From the NCBI RefSeq assembly GCF_900119075.1, contig NZ_FPIP01000002.1:372001-436000 (forward strand): a stretch of 64,000 nt of DNA, written 5' to 3'. Below, piece after piece: positions 42,733-50,643 of the stretch. The notes below the pieces were generated by a model. That model saw only the letters and a program-made list of their open reading frames with translations. It was not told the origin of the DNA and did no database searches. The stretch's first letter is position 1; each line of letters begins with the position of its first letter. A program made the position numbers and the translations under genes. This DNA is from Ruminococcus flavefaciens. GTDB taxonomy: Bacteria > Bacillota > Clostridia > Oscillospirales > Ruminococcaceae.

Positions 42733-44340
42733 ATGCTGAGAATTGAAGACTACTATACTGATGCGCTGTCGGCGGGTATCATTACAATGATCGAAAAGCC
42801 TGAGATCATAAACAGGCTTATGAATATCTTTTACATAAACTTCGCAGGTTATGACTATAACAAAATGCGTGTTGAGATGTATCCTGTAAGAGAGGAGCTT
42901 GAAGAATACAAGGATCTTGCTTCAAGTATACTTGACCAGATACAGAAGGTGCGTGTTTATTATGAAGGTCATCAGATAGCTCTGAAGCGCGTTCTCAGGG
43001 ATATCAACCATGATACGCATCTTAATACAAAGGTATACAGCCCTGTTGTGGGCTGCCCTATAAACTGCCCTTACTGCTTCAGCAGAAGGGTAGTAGAGCA
43101 CTTTGCGATAACTGACAGCTACAGAAAGCCTGTTTTCCGCGGTCCCTATAAGATAACAAAGGACGCCGAGGGCAATGCTGTTCCCGAGCTGTTCAATATT
43201 GAGAGCGATAATCCTATCGACTGGTTCCTTACATATATGTCTGACTTTGGCTGCTGGAAGCCTGAGTGGCAGGCTAATGTCCTCGAGCAGATCATCGCTG
43301 CAAACGAGCTAAAGCGCAGAAAGGGCAGATGCTGTGATACCTTCCAGCTTGTAAGCAAGCGTCCTAACGGTATTGACCTGAGCTCTGTTCCGACGGATAC
43401 AGATATGCAGAACGTCGTTTTTTCATGCACTGTTGATAAGAACGAATGCACGAGCCGTATCTTGGAGCTGATCGATAAAACAAAGAATCATCGTATAACA
43501 GCCTGCGTTGTATATCAGCCCGTGCTGGAATACATAGAGCCTGTTCACCTTGATGAGCTCGTAGAAACCTTTGGCAGAGACAATACATGGGTAGTTCTCG
43601 GCAGCGAGATAGGTATAGACGCTCAGCCTATGAAGTTCGAGTGGATAAAGGATATCATAGACAAGTGCTTAGAGCTTGGCATTCCGCTTAAAATGGAATA
43701 CGATATCAAGAGTATCGTGGAAGAGAACGGCTATAAGTTCATGGTGCAGGAGCCCAAGCCCATGAGAGAGACAAAAGAAATACGCAGGAATAACCTTGCT
43801 ATCAAGACTGCCGATAAGTCCGAGCAGTACAACATCAGACTTGAAGGACTGCAAAGGAACACGGAAAGCTATATTGGAAATGAGAAACAGAGCACTGCGG
43901 CTTTCGTAAGATTCGGCGATGTTGAGTCCACCGAGGAAAACGCAAGGAGACTTCTTCACAGATCGCCTGCTTTCGATATAATTCTTACCGTCGAGTCAAG
44001 AGGTATACCTGTTGCTTACGAAATGTCAAAGCAGAGCGGCAGACGCTACGTTGTAGCACGCAGAAACGCAAAGCTTCATGCAGGCGATAAAAAGGAAATA
44101 TGCGCAGAGACTGCAAACGGTCAGAAGCTCTTCTTAAATGAGTCTGACCTTAAAACAATGAATGGAAAGAAAGTGCTTATTGTTGACGCTGTAGTCACAA
44201 CAGGTGAGACCGTGAAGGCTATGGAGCTCCTTGTTGAAAAGGCAGGCGGCACAGTTGCTGCAAGGGTTGCAGTGCTTGCAGAGGGCGAGGCTGTCAACCG
44301 TAACGGTATCATATTCCTTCAGCAGAATACTGCTTCATAA
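42733..44340 (+). CDS. Radical SAM (DUF5131-like)-phosphoribosyltransferase fusion
   Basis: 535 aa. Residues about 80-360: VVGCPINCPYCFSRR with C108-C112-C115 as a CxxxCxxC cluster site; then YMSDFGCWKPEWQ, TFQLVSKRPNGID and WVVLGSEIGIDAQPM, a pattern like the phage Gp37/Gp68 (DUF5131) family. Residues about 400-525: a type I phosphoribosyltransferase with ILTVESRGIPVAYEMSKQ (adenine-PRTase-like) and the PRPP loop VLIVDAVVTTGE (481-492). So one chain could bind a 4Fe-4S/SAM site and PRPP. I know no characterised protein of this build; a base or nucleotide modification is a guess. Coupled to the degenerate recombinase upstream and ended by a strong terminator. Confidence 0.85.
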   Translation: MLRIEDYYTDALSAGIITMIEKPEIINRLMNIFYINFAGYDYNKMRVEMYPVREELEEYKDLASSILDQIQKVRVYYEGHQIALKRVLRDINHDTHLNTKVYSPVVGCPINCPYCFSRRVVEHFAITDSYRKPVFRGPYKITKDAEGNAVPELFNIESDNPIDWFLTYMSDFGCWKPEWQANVLEQIIAANELKRRKGRCCDTFQLVSKRPNGIDLSSVPTDTDMQNVVFSCTVDKNECTSRILELIDKTKNHRITACVVYQPVLEYIEPVHLDELVETFGRDNTWVVLGSEIGIDAQPMKFEWIKDIIDKCLELGIPLKMEYDIKSIVEENGYKFMVQEPKPMRETKEIRRNNLAIKTADKSEQYNIRLEGLQRNTESYIGNEKQSTAAFVRFGDVESTEENARRLLHRSPAFDIILTVESRGIPVAYEMSKQSGRRYVVARRNAKLHAGDKKEICAETANGQKLFLNESDLKTMNGKKVLIVDAVVTTGETVKAMELLVEKAGGTVAARVAVLAEGEAVNRNGIIFLQQNTAS

Positions 44341-44345
44341 AAACG

Positions 44346-44374
44346 AGCTCCTTACATCTGTAAGGAGCTTTTTG
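44346..44374 (+). terminator. Intrinsic terminator
   Basis: AGCTCCTTAC / GTAAGGAGCT perfect stem, 4-nt loop, then TTTTTG. Confidence 0.9.
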
Positions 44375-44383
44375 CTGTATAGG

Positions 44384-44412
44384 TTGCCATTTAAGTATTT
44401 TTGTGGTATAAT
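44384..44412 (+). promoter_or_regulatory. Promoter of fluC gene
   Basis: TTGCCA (44384-44389), 17-bp spacer ending GTGG, TATAAT (44407-44412). The 25-nt leader is too short for a fluoride riboswitch. Confidence 0.75.
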
Positions 44413-44437
44413 TCGTATAACTGAAAGGGGCGATAGT

Positions 44438-44812
44438 ATGAGGGATTGTCTGGTTGTAGCCGCAGGAGGCGCGATGGGCGCTGTTATGCGGTATCTTGTG
44501 GGCAAGCTGCCCATAGGAGACGGGAACGGATTTCCCGTAAAAACGTTTCTGGTAAATATTATAGGCTGTTTTATTATCGGACTTGCGGCGGCTCTTGCTG
44601 CAAAGCAGCTGGCGGACAGTCCGAGGGCTGTGCTGTTCCTGAAAGTTGGTATTTGCGGCGGATTTACTACCTTTTCTTCCTTTGCACTGGAAACAGGCGG
44701 ACTTATTAACAAGGGAGCGTATCCCACCGCTGCTGCATACGTAATATTCAGCGTTGTATTGGGCGTTGCGGCTGTTTTCGCAGCTCAGTTCATCGCTGAC
44801 AGTTTATTCTGA
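44438..44812 (+). CDS. crcB: Fluoride channel FluC/CrcB
   Basis: 124 aa; ATG at 44438 after AAAGGGG. Four membrane helices with GGAMGAVMRYLVG, VNIIGCFIIG (Asn of the pore) and GICGGFTTFSSFALE (Na+/Phe-box region) are diagnostic for the dual-topology fluoride exporter. Only one copy is present, so it would be a homodimer. A short gap separates it from the YaiI-family gene, probably one transcript. Confidence 0.95.
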   Translation: MRDCLVVAAGGAMGAVMRYLVGKLPIGDGNGFPVKTFLVNIIGCFIIGLAAALAAKQLADSPRAVLFLKVGICGGFTTFSSFALETGGLINKGAYPTAAAYVIFSVVLGVAAVFAAQFIADSLF

Positions 44813-44825
44813 ACAGGAGACAGGT

Positions 44826-45263
44826 ATGAGGATATTTATAGACGCCGACGGCTGTCCCGTAGTGGATATTGCAGTCCGCACAGCAAAAAAGCACGGTGCT
44901 GAATGTACCATAATCTGCGATACAGCCCATTCCATACAGCGTGAGGGCTCTGAGACAATTATAGTTGACAAGGGTGCGGACAGCGCTGATTTCCGCCTTG
45001 TAAATCTTATCGGAGCAGGGGATATCGCCGTAACTCAGGACTACGGTCTGGCTGCGATGTGTCTCAGCAAAAGAGCCGTTGTTCTCAATCAGGACGGCAA
45101 ACGCTACACCGAGGAGAATATCTCGGGACTGCTGGAATTTCGCGCAGTTTCCGCAAAGATACGCCGCAGCGGCGGACGCACCAAGGGACTTTCCAAGCGT
45201 ACATCTCAGCAGGATTCGGATTTTGAGAGAGCGCTCAGTGAATTGCTGGAGAAAACAGAATAA
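44826..45263 (+). CDS. YaiI/UPF0178 (DUF188) family protein
   Basis: 145 aa; CAGGAGACAG upstream of the ATG. MRIFIDADGCPVV, DKGADSADFRLVN, DIAVTQDYGLAAMCL and the C-terminal RTSQQDSDFERAL region identify the family, a PIN-like fold with conserved Asp residues (D6, D8 and the DxxD of the second motif) suggesting metal-dependent nuclease activity that has not been established. 13 nt after fluC. Confidence 0.92.
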   Translation: MRIFIDADGCPVVDIAVRTAKKHGAECTIICDTAHSIQREGSETIIVDKGADSADFRLVNLIGAGDIAVTQDYGLAAMCLSKRAVVLNQDGKRYTEENISGLLEFRAVSAKIRRSGGRTKGLSKRTSQQDSDFERALSELLEKTE

Positions 45264-45267
45264 AAAA

Positions 45268-45304
45268 GAAGCAGAGCCATGACAAGTCGTCATGGCTCTG
45301 CTTC
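45268..45304. terminator. Bidirectional intrinsic terminator
   Basis: GAAGCAGAGCCATGAC / GTCATGGCTCTGCTTC perfect 16-bp stem between convergent genes, with A and T tracts outside. Confidence 0.9.
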
Positions 45305-45324
45305 GGTAAATGGTAAATTATGTC

Positions 45325-47397
45325 TTATAAGCTTTTTATCATGCCGAGAAGAAATTTCTGGATAGTTAATGCGTCGCTTGGTGTAAGTCCCTCGGAAGCC
45401 TTGTCAACGTCTGCGTTGACCTCGCCCTGTTGAGTGATAGCCTTCTCGTCTGAGCCGCCTAAAGCGAATTTATTTGGGTTGGCAAGAGCCTGCATTACGA
45501 GAACCACATCGGACATATCTACCTTGCCGTCGCAGTTTGCGTCGCCTGCCTTTGTTGCTTTAAGTGCTGGAACTGTAGTAGTTGCTGCTGTTGTAGTAGT
45601 TGTTGCTTTGGTAGTTGTAGTTGTTGCTTTAGTAGTTGTTGTGGTGGTTGTTACTGCTGGTGCAGAAGCCTTTTCGTACTCGTCGATAAGACCTGAGAAG
45701 AGATTGCCTATCTTTTCATAGCCCTCAGCGTTAGGGTGGATTCCGTCGCCGAGGTCAGCTGTACCGTTGAGGCAGCCGTGAACGTCTGCAAAGGTAACGT
45801 GCTTGCCGCTGCTCTTGTATTCTTCAGCTACCTTCTTGATAGCTGCGTTGTAGCTTGCTATCTGAGAGGACTTGTCACCGCCGCCAAACATACCGCCGCT
45901 GAGCTCAGGGATAGTGCCGAGGAAGAGCATACCGCCTGACGGCATATCAGCGAGGATATAATCCAGAAGATCGCGGAGATCCTTTTCACAGTCGCTTGTG
46001 GAGCGGTTAGCGTTCATATCGTTTGTGCCGATGATAAGGAGAACTATATCAGGCTGAGCCTGCTTGACCGCATTCTTTTCCTTGAGCTTTTCGTATAAGC
46101 TGCTGTCGTTGCCCCAGCTTGCACGCTGCTTTATCTGGAATCCGCTGTAGCCTGCGTGGTTGTCATCGTAGGTCAGACCGTTTGTGGTGGTGCTGTTAGT
46201 GCCCTCGGGACCTACCATATCTACGCTGTAGCCCTTCTTTTTAAGGCTGTTGTAGAGGAACTTTCTGTATCCGCCTGTATCGCCCATACCAAATGTTATG
46301 GAGTCACCTATAGGCATGATTTTTATAGTACCTGTACTCTGTGTAGTAGTGTTGGTATTTGTATTAGTATTAGTGTTGGGCTGCTGAGTATTAGTATTGT
46401 TGCCGCCATGCTGCTGACCGCCGCCGAACTGGCTCATGTCAAAGCCGCCCTGCTGACCGCCGCCAAACTGGCTGAAGTCAAAGCCGCCCTGCTGACCGCC
46501 GCCGAACTGGCTCATATCAAAGCCGCCCTGCTGACCGCCGCCGAACTGGCTAAAGTCGAAGCCGCCCTGCTGTCCGCCGCCGAACTGGCTGAAATCGAAG
46601 CCGCCCTGCTGCTGACCGCCGTTGTCGCCAACATTGGTGTTGGTATCGGTGTTGGTGCTTGGCTGTGGATTCGGTGATCCGTCGAATGAAATGCTCTTTA
46701 CATTGGCAGAACCGTTTGAACGATAGCCCTCGATGTTAAGGGATACCTCATAAAGAGTACCGCTCATATCGAGACCTGCCTGCGACCATGCGTCAAAGTG
46801 CTTGGAAACGCTGATAGTGCCCTTCATGTAGTTGGTCTGGTTGTTTGCTGAGCCGCTCTGCTGACGAATGCTCCAGTACTGCGGGAAGGTAGCTGTACCG
46901 TCCAGAGAGGGCTGGTTGTAACGCATTGTCTTGGCGATGTCGTAGGTATGACCGTCGAGAGTTACGGTACCCTTTCTTTCACCGTCGTTTCCGGGTGGAC
47001 GCCAGTCGCCCCAGCCTTCAACGATGTAGTACTCCATAAGGGGATTCCTCGTCCAGCCGTAAACGCACATATACGAGTTTCCTCTTGGTGTGTATTCAAC
47101 ATCGTATGAGAGGGTGATGTCTCCGAAAGCCTTGTAATTCTTCTTCTGGCTGTCGTAGTTTTTACCCATACGAGCAAGGAAGTTTTCGATGTTGCTCCAT
47201 GAGCAGGAGAAGGAACCTGCGCCGGGATTCATGGAAACCTGTCCCTGTCCGTTCTGATTCCACATCTCGTAGTCGAATCCGCCGATATTGCCTCTTGTTT
47301 GCTGGTCGGCAGCAGATACGACTGTCGGGACGCTTGATACGATCATCAGCGCAGAAACGGTGCCGCTGATGACCTTTTTGATTTTGGACATTTTCAC
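45325..47397 (-). CDS. GH11 xylanase - SGNH (CE3-like) acetylxylan esterase - dockerin
   Basis: 690 aa from a GTG at 47397 (GGAG 8 nt upstream); the ATG at 47391 is the alternative. Signal peptide to about residue 30. GH11 jelly roll at about 35-240, with nucleophile E122 (MEYYIVEGWG) and acid/base E223 (NIEGYRSNG) both present. A 13-residue repeat GGGQQGGFDFSQF occurs five times (about 264-335), then an Asn/Thr linker. SGNH esterase at about 355-575: IMPIGDSITFGMG, IGTNDM, DGIHPN. Thr-rich linker and dockerin (GDANCDGKVDMSDVVLVMQAL ... TPSDALTIQKFLLG) follow. It cuts xylan backbone and removes acetyl groups in one cellulosomal enzyme. Confidence 0.95.
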   Translation of the reverse strand: MKMSKIKKVISGTVSALMIVSSVPTVVSAADQQTRGNIGGFDYEMWNQNGQGQVSMNPGAGSFSCSWSNIENFLARMGKNYDSQKKNYKAFGDITLSYDVEYTPRGNSYMCVYGWTRNPLMEYYIVEGWGDWRPPGNDGERKGTVTLDGHTYDIAKTMRYNQPSLDGTATFPQYWSIRQQSGSANNQTNYMKGTISVSKHFDAWSQAGLDMSGTLYEVSLNIEGYRSNGSANVKSISFDGSPNPQPSTNTDTNTNVGDNGGQQQGGFDFSQFGGGQQGGFDFSQFGGGQQGGFDMSQFGGGQQGGFDFSQFGGGQQGGFDMSQFGGGQQHGGNNTNTQQPNTNTNTNTNTTTQSTGTIKIMPIGDSITFGMGDTGGYRKFLYNSLKKKGYSVDMVGPEGTNSTTTNGLTYDDNHAGYSGFQIKQRASWGNDSSLYEKLKEKNAVKQAQPDIVLLIIGTNDMNANRSTSDCEKDLRDLLDYILADMPSGGMLFLGTIPELSGGMFGGGDKSSQIASYNAAIKKVAEEYKSSGKHVTFADVHGCLNGTADLGDGIHPNAEGYEKIGNLFSGLIDEYEKASAPAVTTTTTTTKATTTTTKATTTTTAATTTVPALKATKAGDANCDGKVDMSDVVLVMQALANPNKFALGGSDEKAITQQGEVNADVDKASEGLTPSDALTIQKFLLGMIKSL
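46420..46612. repeat. 39-bp tandem repeats in the xylanase linker
   Basis: Five near-identical 39-bp units (core CCGCCGAACTGGCT) encode GGFDFSQFGGGQQ or the FDMSQF variant. Length variation by slippage would change linker length without a frameshift. Confidence 0.85.
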
Positions 47398-47494
47398 TAA
47401 AATCACTCCTTTGTTTTTGTCTGCAAAAACCCTCTAATGCAGTTTGTTTAAGAACGTAATTTAGTAGTCCCCCAATATATATCTTTATGCTTTT

Positions 47495-47522
47495 ATTATA
47501 ACATTATAGTTGGCATTAACAA
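47495..47522 (-). promoter_or_regulatory. Promoter of xylanase-esterase gene
   Basis: On the minus strand TTGTTA (47522-47517), 16-bp spacer, TATAAT (47500-47495), leaving a roughly 95-nt leader. Confidence 0.55.
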
Positions 47523-47647
47523 GTATTTTCTTGCTATGATGTTATACAATTTTGTCGGTTTTTGCTTTTATATACTATTTGTAAATTGCTCTCGGAGCTT
47601 TTTATTAGTCTCGTATACATGGAGTTTACGGCGTTTCCGCATAATTA

Positions 47648-47692
47648 TTGCTTTTTGGTGCTGCTCATGCTATAATGAATGCAGGCATTCAT
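47648..47692 (+). promoter_or_regulatory. Promoter with overlapping operator-like palindrome
   Basis: TTGCTT (47648-47653), 17-bp spacer, TATAAT (47671-47676). ATGAATGC AG GCATTCAT (47675-47692), with 8-bp arms, overlaps the -10 and likely start point, the position expected for a repressor site. Confidence 0.6.
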
Positions 47693-47743
47693 AGCATAAT
47701 GTTTCGTTTTTATGCTATTAATATCAAAAACAGGAGGTCGGAT

Positions 47744-48304
47744 ATGAACGCAAGAGAATACCTTGAAATACTTCACACTGCGGAGCGGTTAAAGGACACG
47801 CCGCGGCACTGCACCACATCAAACAGAAGAACGGAGAGCGTTGCGGAGCATAGCTGGCGAATGGCTCTTATGGCTATGCTGCTGAGAAATGAATTTCCCG
47901 ATACGGATATCGACAAGGTCATGGCTATGTGCGTGATACATGACCTCGGAGAGTGCTTCACGGGAGATATCCCCACATTTGCAAAGACAGACTCTGACCG
48001 TGCAAGGGAGGACGAACTTCTGGAAAAATGGCTCAGGTCTCTGCCTGCGGATATCTCGGAAAGCTTCACGGCACTGTTTGATGAGATGAATCAGCAGAAG
48101 ACTCAGGAGGCGAAGCTCTTCAAGGCTATCGACAAGCTTGAAGCTCTTATCCAGCACAATGAGTCGCCCCTTGATACATGGTCTGAAAACGAGCGGGAGC
48201 TGAATAAGGTCTATGCATTTGATACAGCGGCGTTTTCAAAGTGGCTCACCGAGCTGAGAAAGGAAATACTCCGCGATACCCTTGAAAAACTGGGCGAAGC
48301 CTGA
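47744..48304 (+). CDS. HD-domain nucleotidase-like phosphohydrolase (YfbR-like)
   Basis: 186 aa; ATG at 47744 with CAGGAGG upstream. HD motif residues: ESVAEHSWRMAL (first His), VIHDLGECFTGDIP (HD pair), and KAIDKLEALIQH (distal Asp). It resembles 5'-deoxynucleotidases of the YfbR/YGK1 group that dephosphorylate dNMPs. The operator-like palindrome over the promoter suggests tight control. Confidence 0.88.
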   Translation: MNAREYLEILHTAERLKDTPRHCTTSNRRTESVAEHSWRMALMAMLLRNEFPDTDIDKVMAMCVIHDLGECFTGDIPTFAKTDSDRAREDELLEKWLRSLPADISESFTALFDEMNQQKTQEAKLFKAIDKLEALIQHNESPLDTWSENERELNKVYAFDTAAFSKWLTELRKEILRDTLEKLGEA

Positions 48305-48322
48305 AATACCGCAAAAAATGCT

Positions 48323-48351
48323 TTGACTTATGATGAAGTAAATGATAGTAT
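48323..48351 (+). promoter_or_regulatory. Promoter of GH11-like protein gene
   Basis: TTGACT (48323-48328), 17-bp spacer, TAGTAT (48346-48351). Confidence 0.5.
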
Positions 48352-48441
48352 AAAAGAAGGATATGTTATATCCGTAAATTGTTTTGTTTTATTTGCGGCA
48401 TCAAGTTTGCCGACACGAGGTTTCAGTGAGGAGGAAATAAT

Positions 48442-50601
48442 ATGCCCACATGGTTCACAAAGACATTATCGGCTCTGACAGCAGGAATCTGTATGCTTAG
48501 TGCAGTAAGTCTGCCGTCGGTAATACCGTCAGCTCAGGTATATGCGGCTGATTTTACCGAGAAGGACACTGTAGACGGATTTTACTATGAATTATGGAAT
48601 CAGAACTACGAAGGAGAATTCGATTACGAAAACACTGAAAATAACGGCTTTACTGTGAGCTGGCGCAATATCGTGGACTCTTTTGCACTGAAAGGCGAAT
48701 CGTTTGAGAGGAACACGGTCTATGCTTCGCAGATAAAAGAGTATAACATTACATATGACGAAGATGTGGACTATATGGACGGTTCGGGCTTTTCAGGCGT
48801 TTACGGCTGGATGGAGGATACCAACGCCTACTATGAGTTTTACATTGTAGACAGCTGGGGCAGCTGGCGTCCTGCCACTGGCGATGTTCTCGGTTCGTTT
48901 GAATCCAACGGTATCACCTACGATATCTACATGAACATCAGGTCGCAGATGGGCTGTTTTACGGAGACTCCCGTTACGTATTCCTATTACAGCATTGCAC
49001 GTGAAAATCTTGCTGAAAAGACGGACGGCACCTGCAATATAAAGAATACTATCAATGTGGTGGATCATTTCAAGGAATGGAATAAAACAGGCTTTGATCT
49101 GGGATTCATGTACGATGTGGGCTTCAGCGTTCAGGCGTACAGAAGCACAGGCACAGCCAAGGTAAACTCTCTTGAGATAACCAAGGAGATAACCCAGCAA
49201 AACAACTACGGACCTGATTTTGCATATACAAGGCATGAGCCTCTCACGACAGACGAAGAGGGCAGGAAAGTATTCATAGATTTTGAGACCGAGAATGAGA
49301 AAGCAGGAGCTCCTTTTACAGGAACCAAGGCTTCATATGATACCGACCATTCATTCAGCGGAGAGCATTCCATGCTGATATCGGGAAACGATAAAGCAGT
49401 ACGCGCCTTTGAGTACAGAATCGATCCCTATGATTTCAGCAGCAAAGAGCTTGTTGCAGATCTGAAGCTGTATCATAACAGCGGCAGAAACGTCAGGTTT
49501 AAATTTCAGATAGCAGATCTTAACTCCAAAACAGGCTTTACAAGAGACTTGTATTCCAGAACTATCCCCTCGGGACTCTGGATAGATATGGAGGACTTGA
49601 AGTTCCTGCTTTCCAACGACAGATTTGCCAATGAGGTCATTCGTGTGATACCCGAAGATCCTGTTGACTTCTGTGTTGATGATTTCAGCTTAGCCGACAG
49701 CATTGATGTAAATGATAAGCTTACAAAGAAGAAAAACGCTGTACGCGGCGATTTGAACAGAGACGGTTCGGTCGATATTTACGATGTGGTCACGCTCAGA
49801 AGACTGCTTCTTATGACCGAGGAGCATAATGTCAGCTTCTATCAGGACGTAAACGGTGACTGCAAGCTGAATATCGGCGACCTTGCAGCGCTTACCCGAT
49901 TTGTTATCGGAAAAACAAAGCAGATACCCGAGCCCGAGAAAGAGTACTTATATTTTAATGACGATTTTACTGAGACAGCAGGCAGTACAGTTTTCAATGT
50001 ACACAGCATAGAAGACACTCTGGGCGAGGAAAAGACGGCAGTTTGCAGCGACGGTTCGTTCATTGCTCAGTGGAGCGACAAGACGTATTATGTGATATCA
50101 AGCTTACAGAGGTTTGAAGACCTTGATAAGCTCAATCTGAAATATTCGGGAACTGTCAAGACTGATTCGTGTGCTGTAGTCGGAAATGAGAGCAGTGCGA
50201 AAATTTGCATTTTGGCAGAATTCAAAAACGACAGCGATACTTTGACTGTCCTTATCACCGACGGCGCCGATGAAGCCGATAGATTAAGGTGGCTTGACTC
50301 GCCTGACGATATGAAGCTGATAGAAATAGGCGGCAATGAGTATTACATCGATAAAAATGATGAGCTGCCTGACGTTATAGAGCCCAATAGATATATATGG
50401 ATTTATCCGAAGGAAAACAGTATCAAAACCGATGAGCTGTGTACCTTTGACGGCGAGATAGATTTCACTGAGATACTGAAATACTTCGGCGAGGAGGATT
50501 TCAAGCCATATTCGGTTAAATGTTCATTTGTTGCACATGATACCAAGGGCTTTGCTGAGTTCAATGAGATGATCTGCACTGACAACAGCAAAGCGGAATA
50601 A
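48442..50601 (+). CDS. Secreted GH11-like protein with lost catalytic residue, CBM-like module, internal dockerin and C-terminal domain
   Basis: 719 aa; GAGGAGG site. Signal peptide 1-36. A GH11-like domain (about 38-246) keeps the nucleophile-position E132 (YEFYIVDSWGSWRP) but the acid/base position is Q231 (SVQAYRSTG instead of xxEGYxSxG). Next is a CBM4/22-like module (about 268-425, ending VDFCVDDFSLA). A dockerin sits internally at about 432-495 (RGDLNRDGSVDIYDVVTLRR; QDVNGDCKLNIGDLAALTRF). The C-terminal about 220 residues show the strand order of a second, highly divergent GH11-like roll without either catalytic Glu. It is probably a binding or structural xylan protein. Non-terminal dockerins are uncommon. 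Confidence 0.85.
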   Translation: MPTWFTKTLSALTAGICMLSAVSLPSVIPSAQVYAADFTEKDTVDGFYYELWNQNYEGEFDYENTENNGFTVSWRNIVDSFALKGESFERNTVYASQIKEYNITYDEDVDYMDGSGFSGVYGWMEDTNAYYEFYIVDSWGSWRPATGDVLGSFESNGITYDIYMNIRSQMGCFTETPVTYSYYSIARENLAEKTDGTCNIKNTINVVDHFKEWNKTGFDLGFMYDVGFSVQAYRSTGTAKVNSLEITKEITQQNNYGPDFAYTRHEPLTTDEEGRKVFIDFETENEKAGAPFTGTKASYDTDHSFSGEHSMLISGNDKAVRAFEYRIDPYDFSSKELVADLKLYHNSGRNVRFKFQIADLNSKTGFTRDLYSRTIPSGLWIDMEDLKFLLSNDRFANEVIRVIPEDPVDFCVDDFSLADSIDVNDKLTKKKNAVRGDLNRDGSVDIYDVVTLRRLLLMTEEHNVSFYQDVNGDCKLNIGDLAALTRFVIGKTKQIPEPEKEYLYFNDDFTETAGSTVFNVHSIEDTLGEEKTAVCSDGSFIAQWSDKTYYVISSLQRFEDLDKLNLKYSGTVKTDSCAVVGNESSAKICILAEFKNDSDTLTVLITDGADEADRLRWLDSPDDMKLIEIGGNEYYIDKNDELPDVIEPNRYIWIYPKENSIKTDELCTFDGEIDFTEILKYFGEEDFKPYSVKCSFVAHDTKGFAEFNEMICTDNSKAE

Positions 50602-50643
50602 ATAAAGCGCTGGCGTGATATTATATCACGCCAGCGCTTTATT
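50601..50643. terminator. Bidirectional intrinsic terminator reaching into both stop codons
   Basis: AATAAAGCGCTGGCGTGATA (50601-50620) pairs perfectly over 20 bp with 50624-50643 around a 3-nt loop. The stem includes the last base of the plus-strand stop and the whole minus-strand stop. Confidence 0.9.

Noticed and set aside
44375..44437. Fluoride riboswitch before the fluC gene
   Set aside because: The leader is about 25 nt and lacks the conserved blocks of that RNA.
46420..46612. Possible CRISPR array
   Set aside because: Units are contiguous 39-bp tandem copies without spacers and code for the linker in frame.
45434..46677. Plus-strand open frames over the xylanase-esterase gene, including a run of Ala/Glu repeats
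   Set aside because: Antisense of the GGGQQ repeat and Thr linkers; no promoter or ribosome site.
50601..50643. Reading the 20-bp palindrome after the GH11-like gene as an empty target or copy of the miniature element
   Set aside because: It has a 3-nt loop and none of the element blocks; it is a plain bidirectional terminator, though it shows what an unoccupied site may look like.
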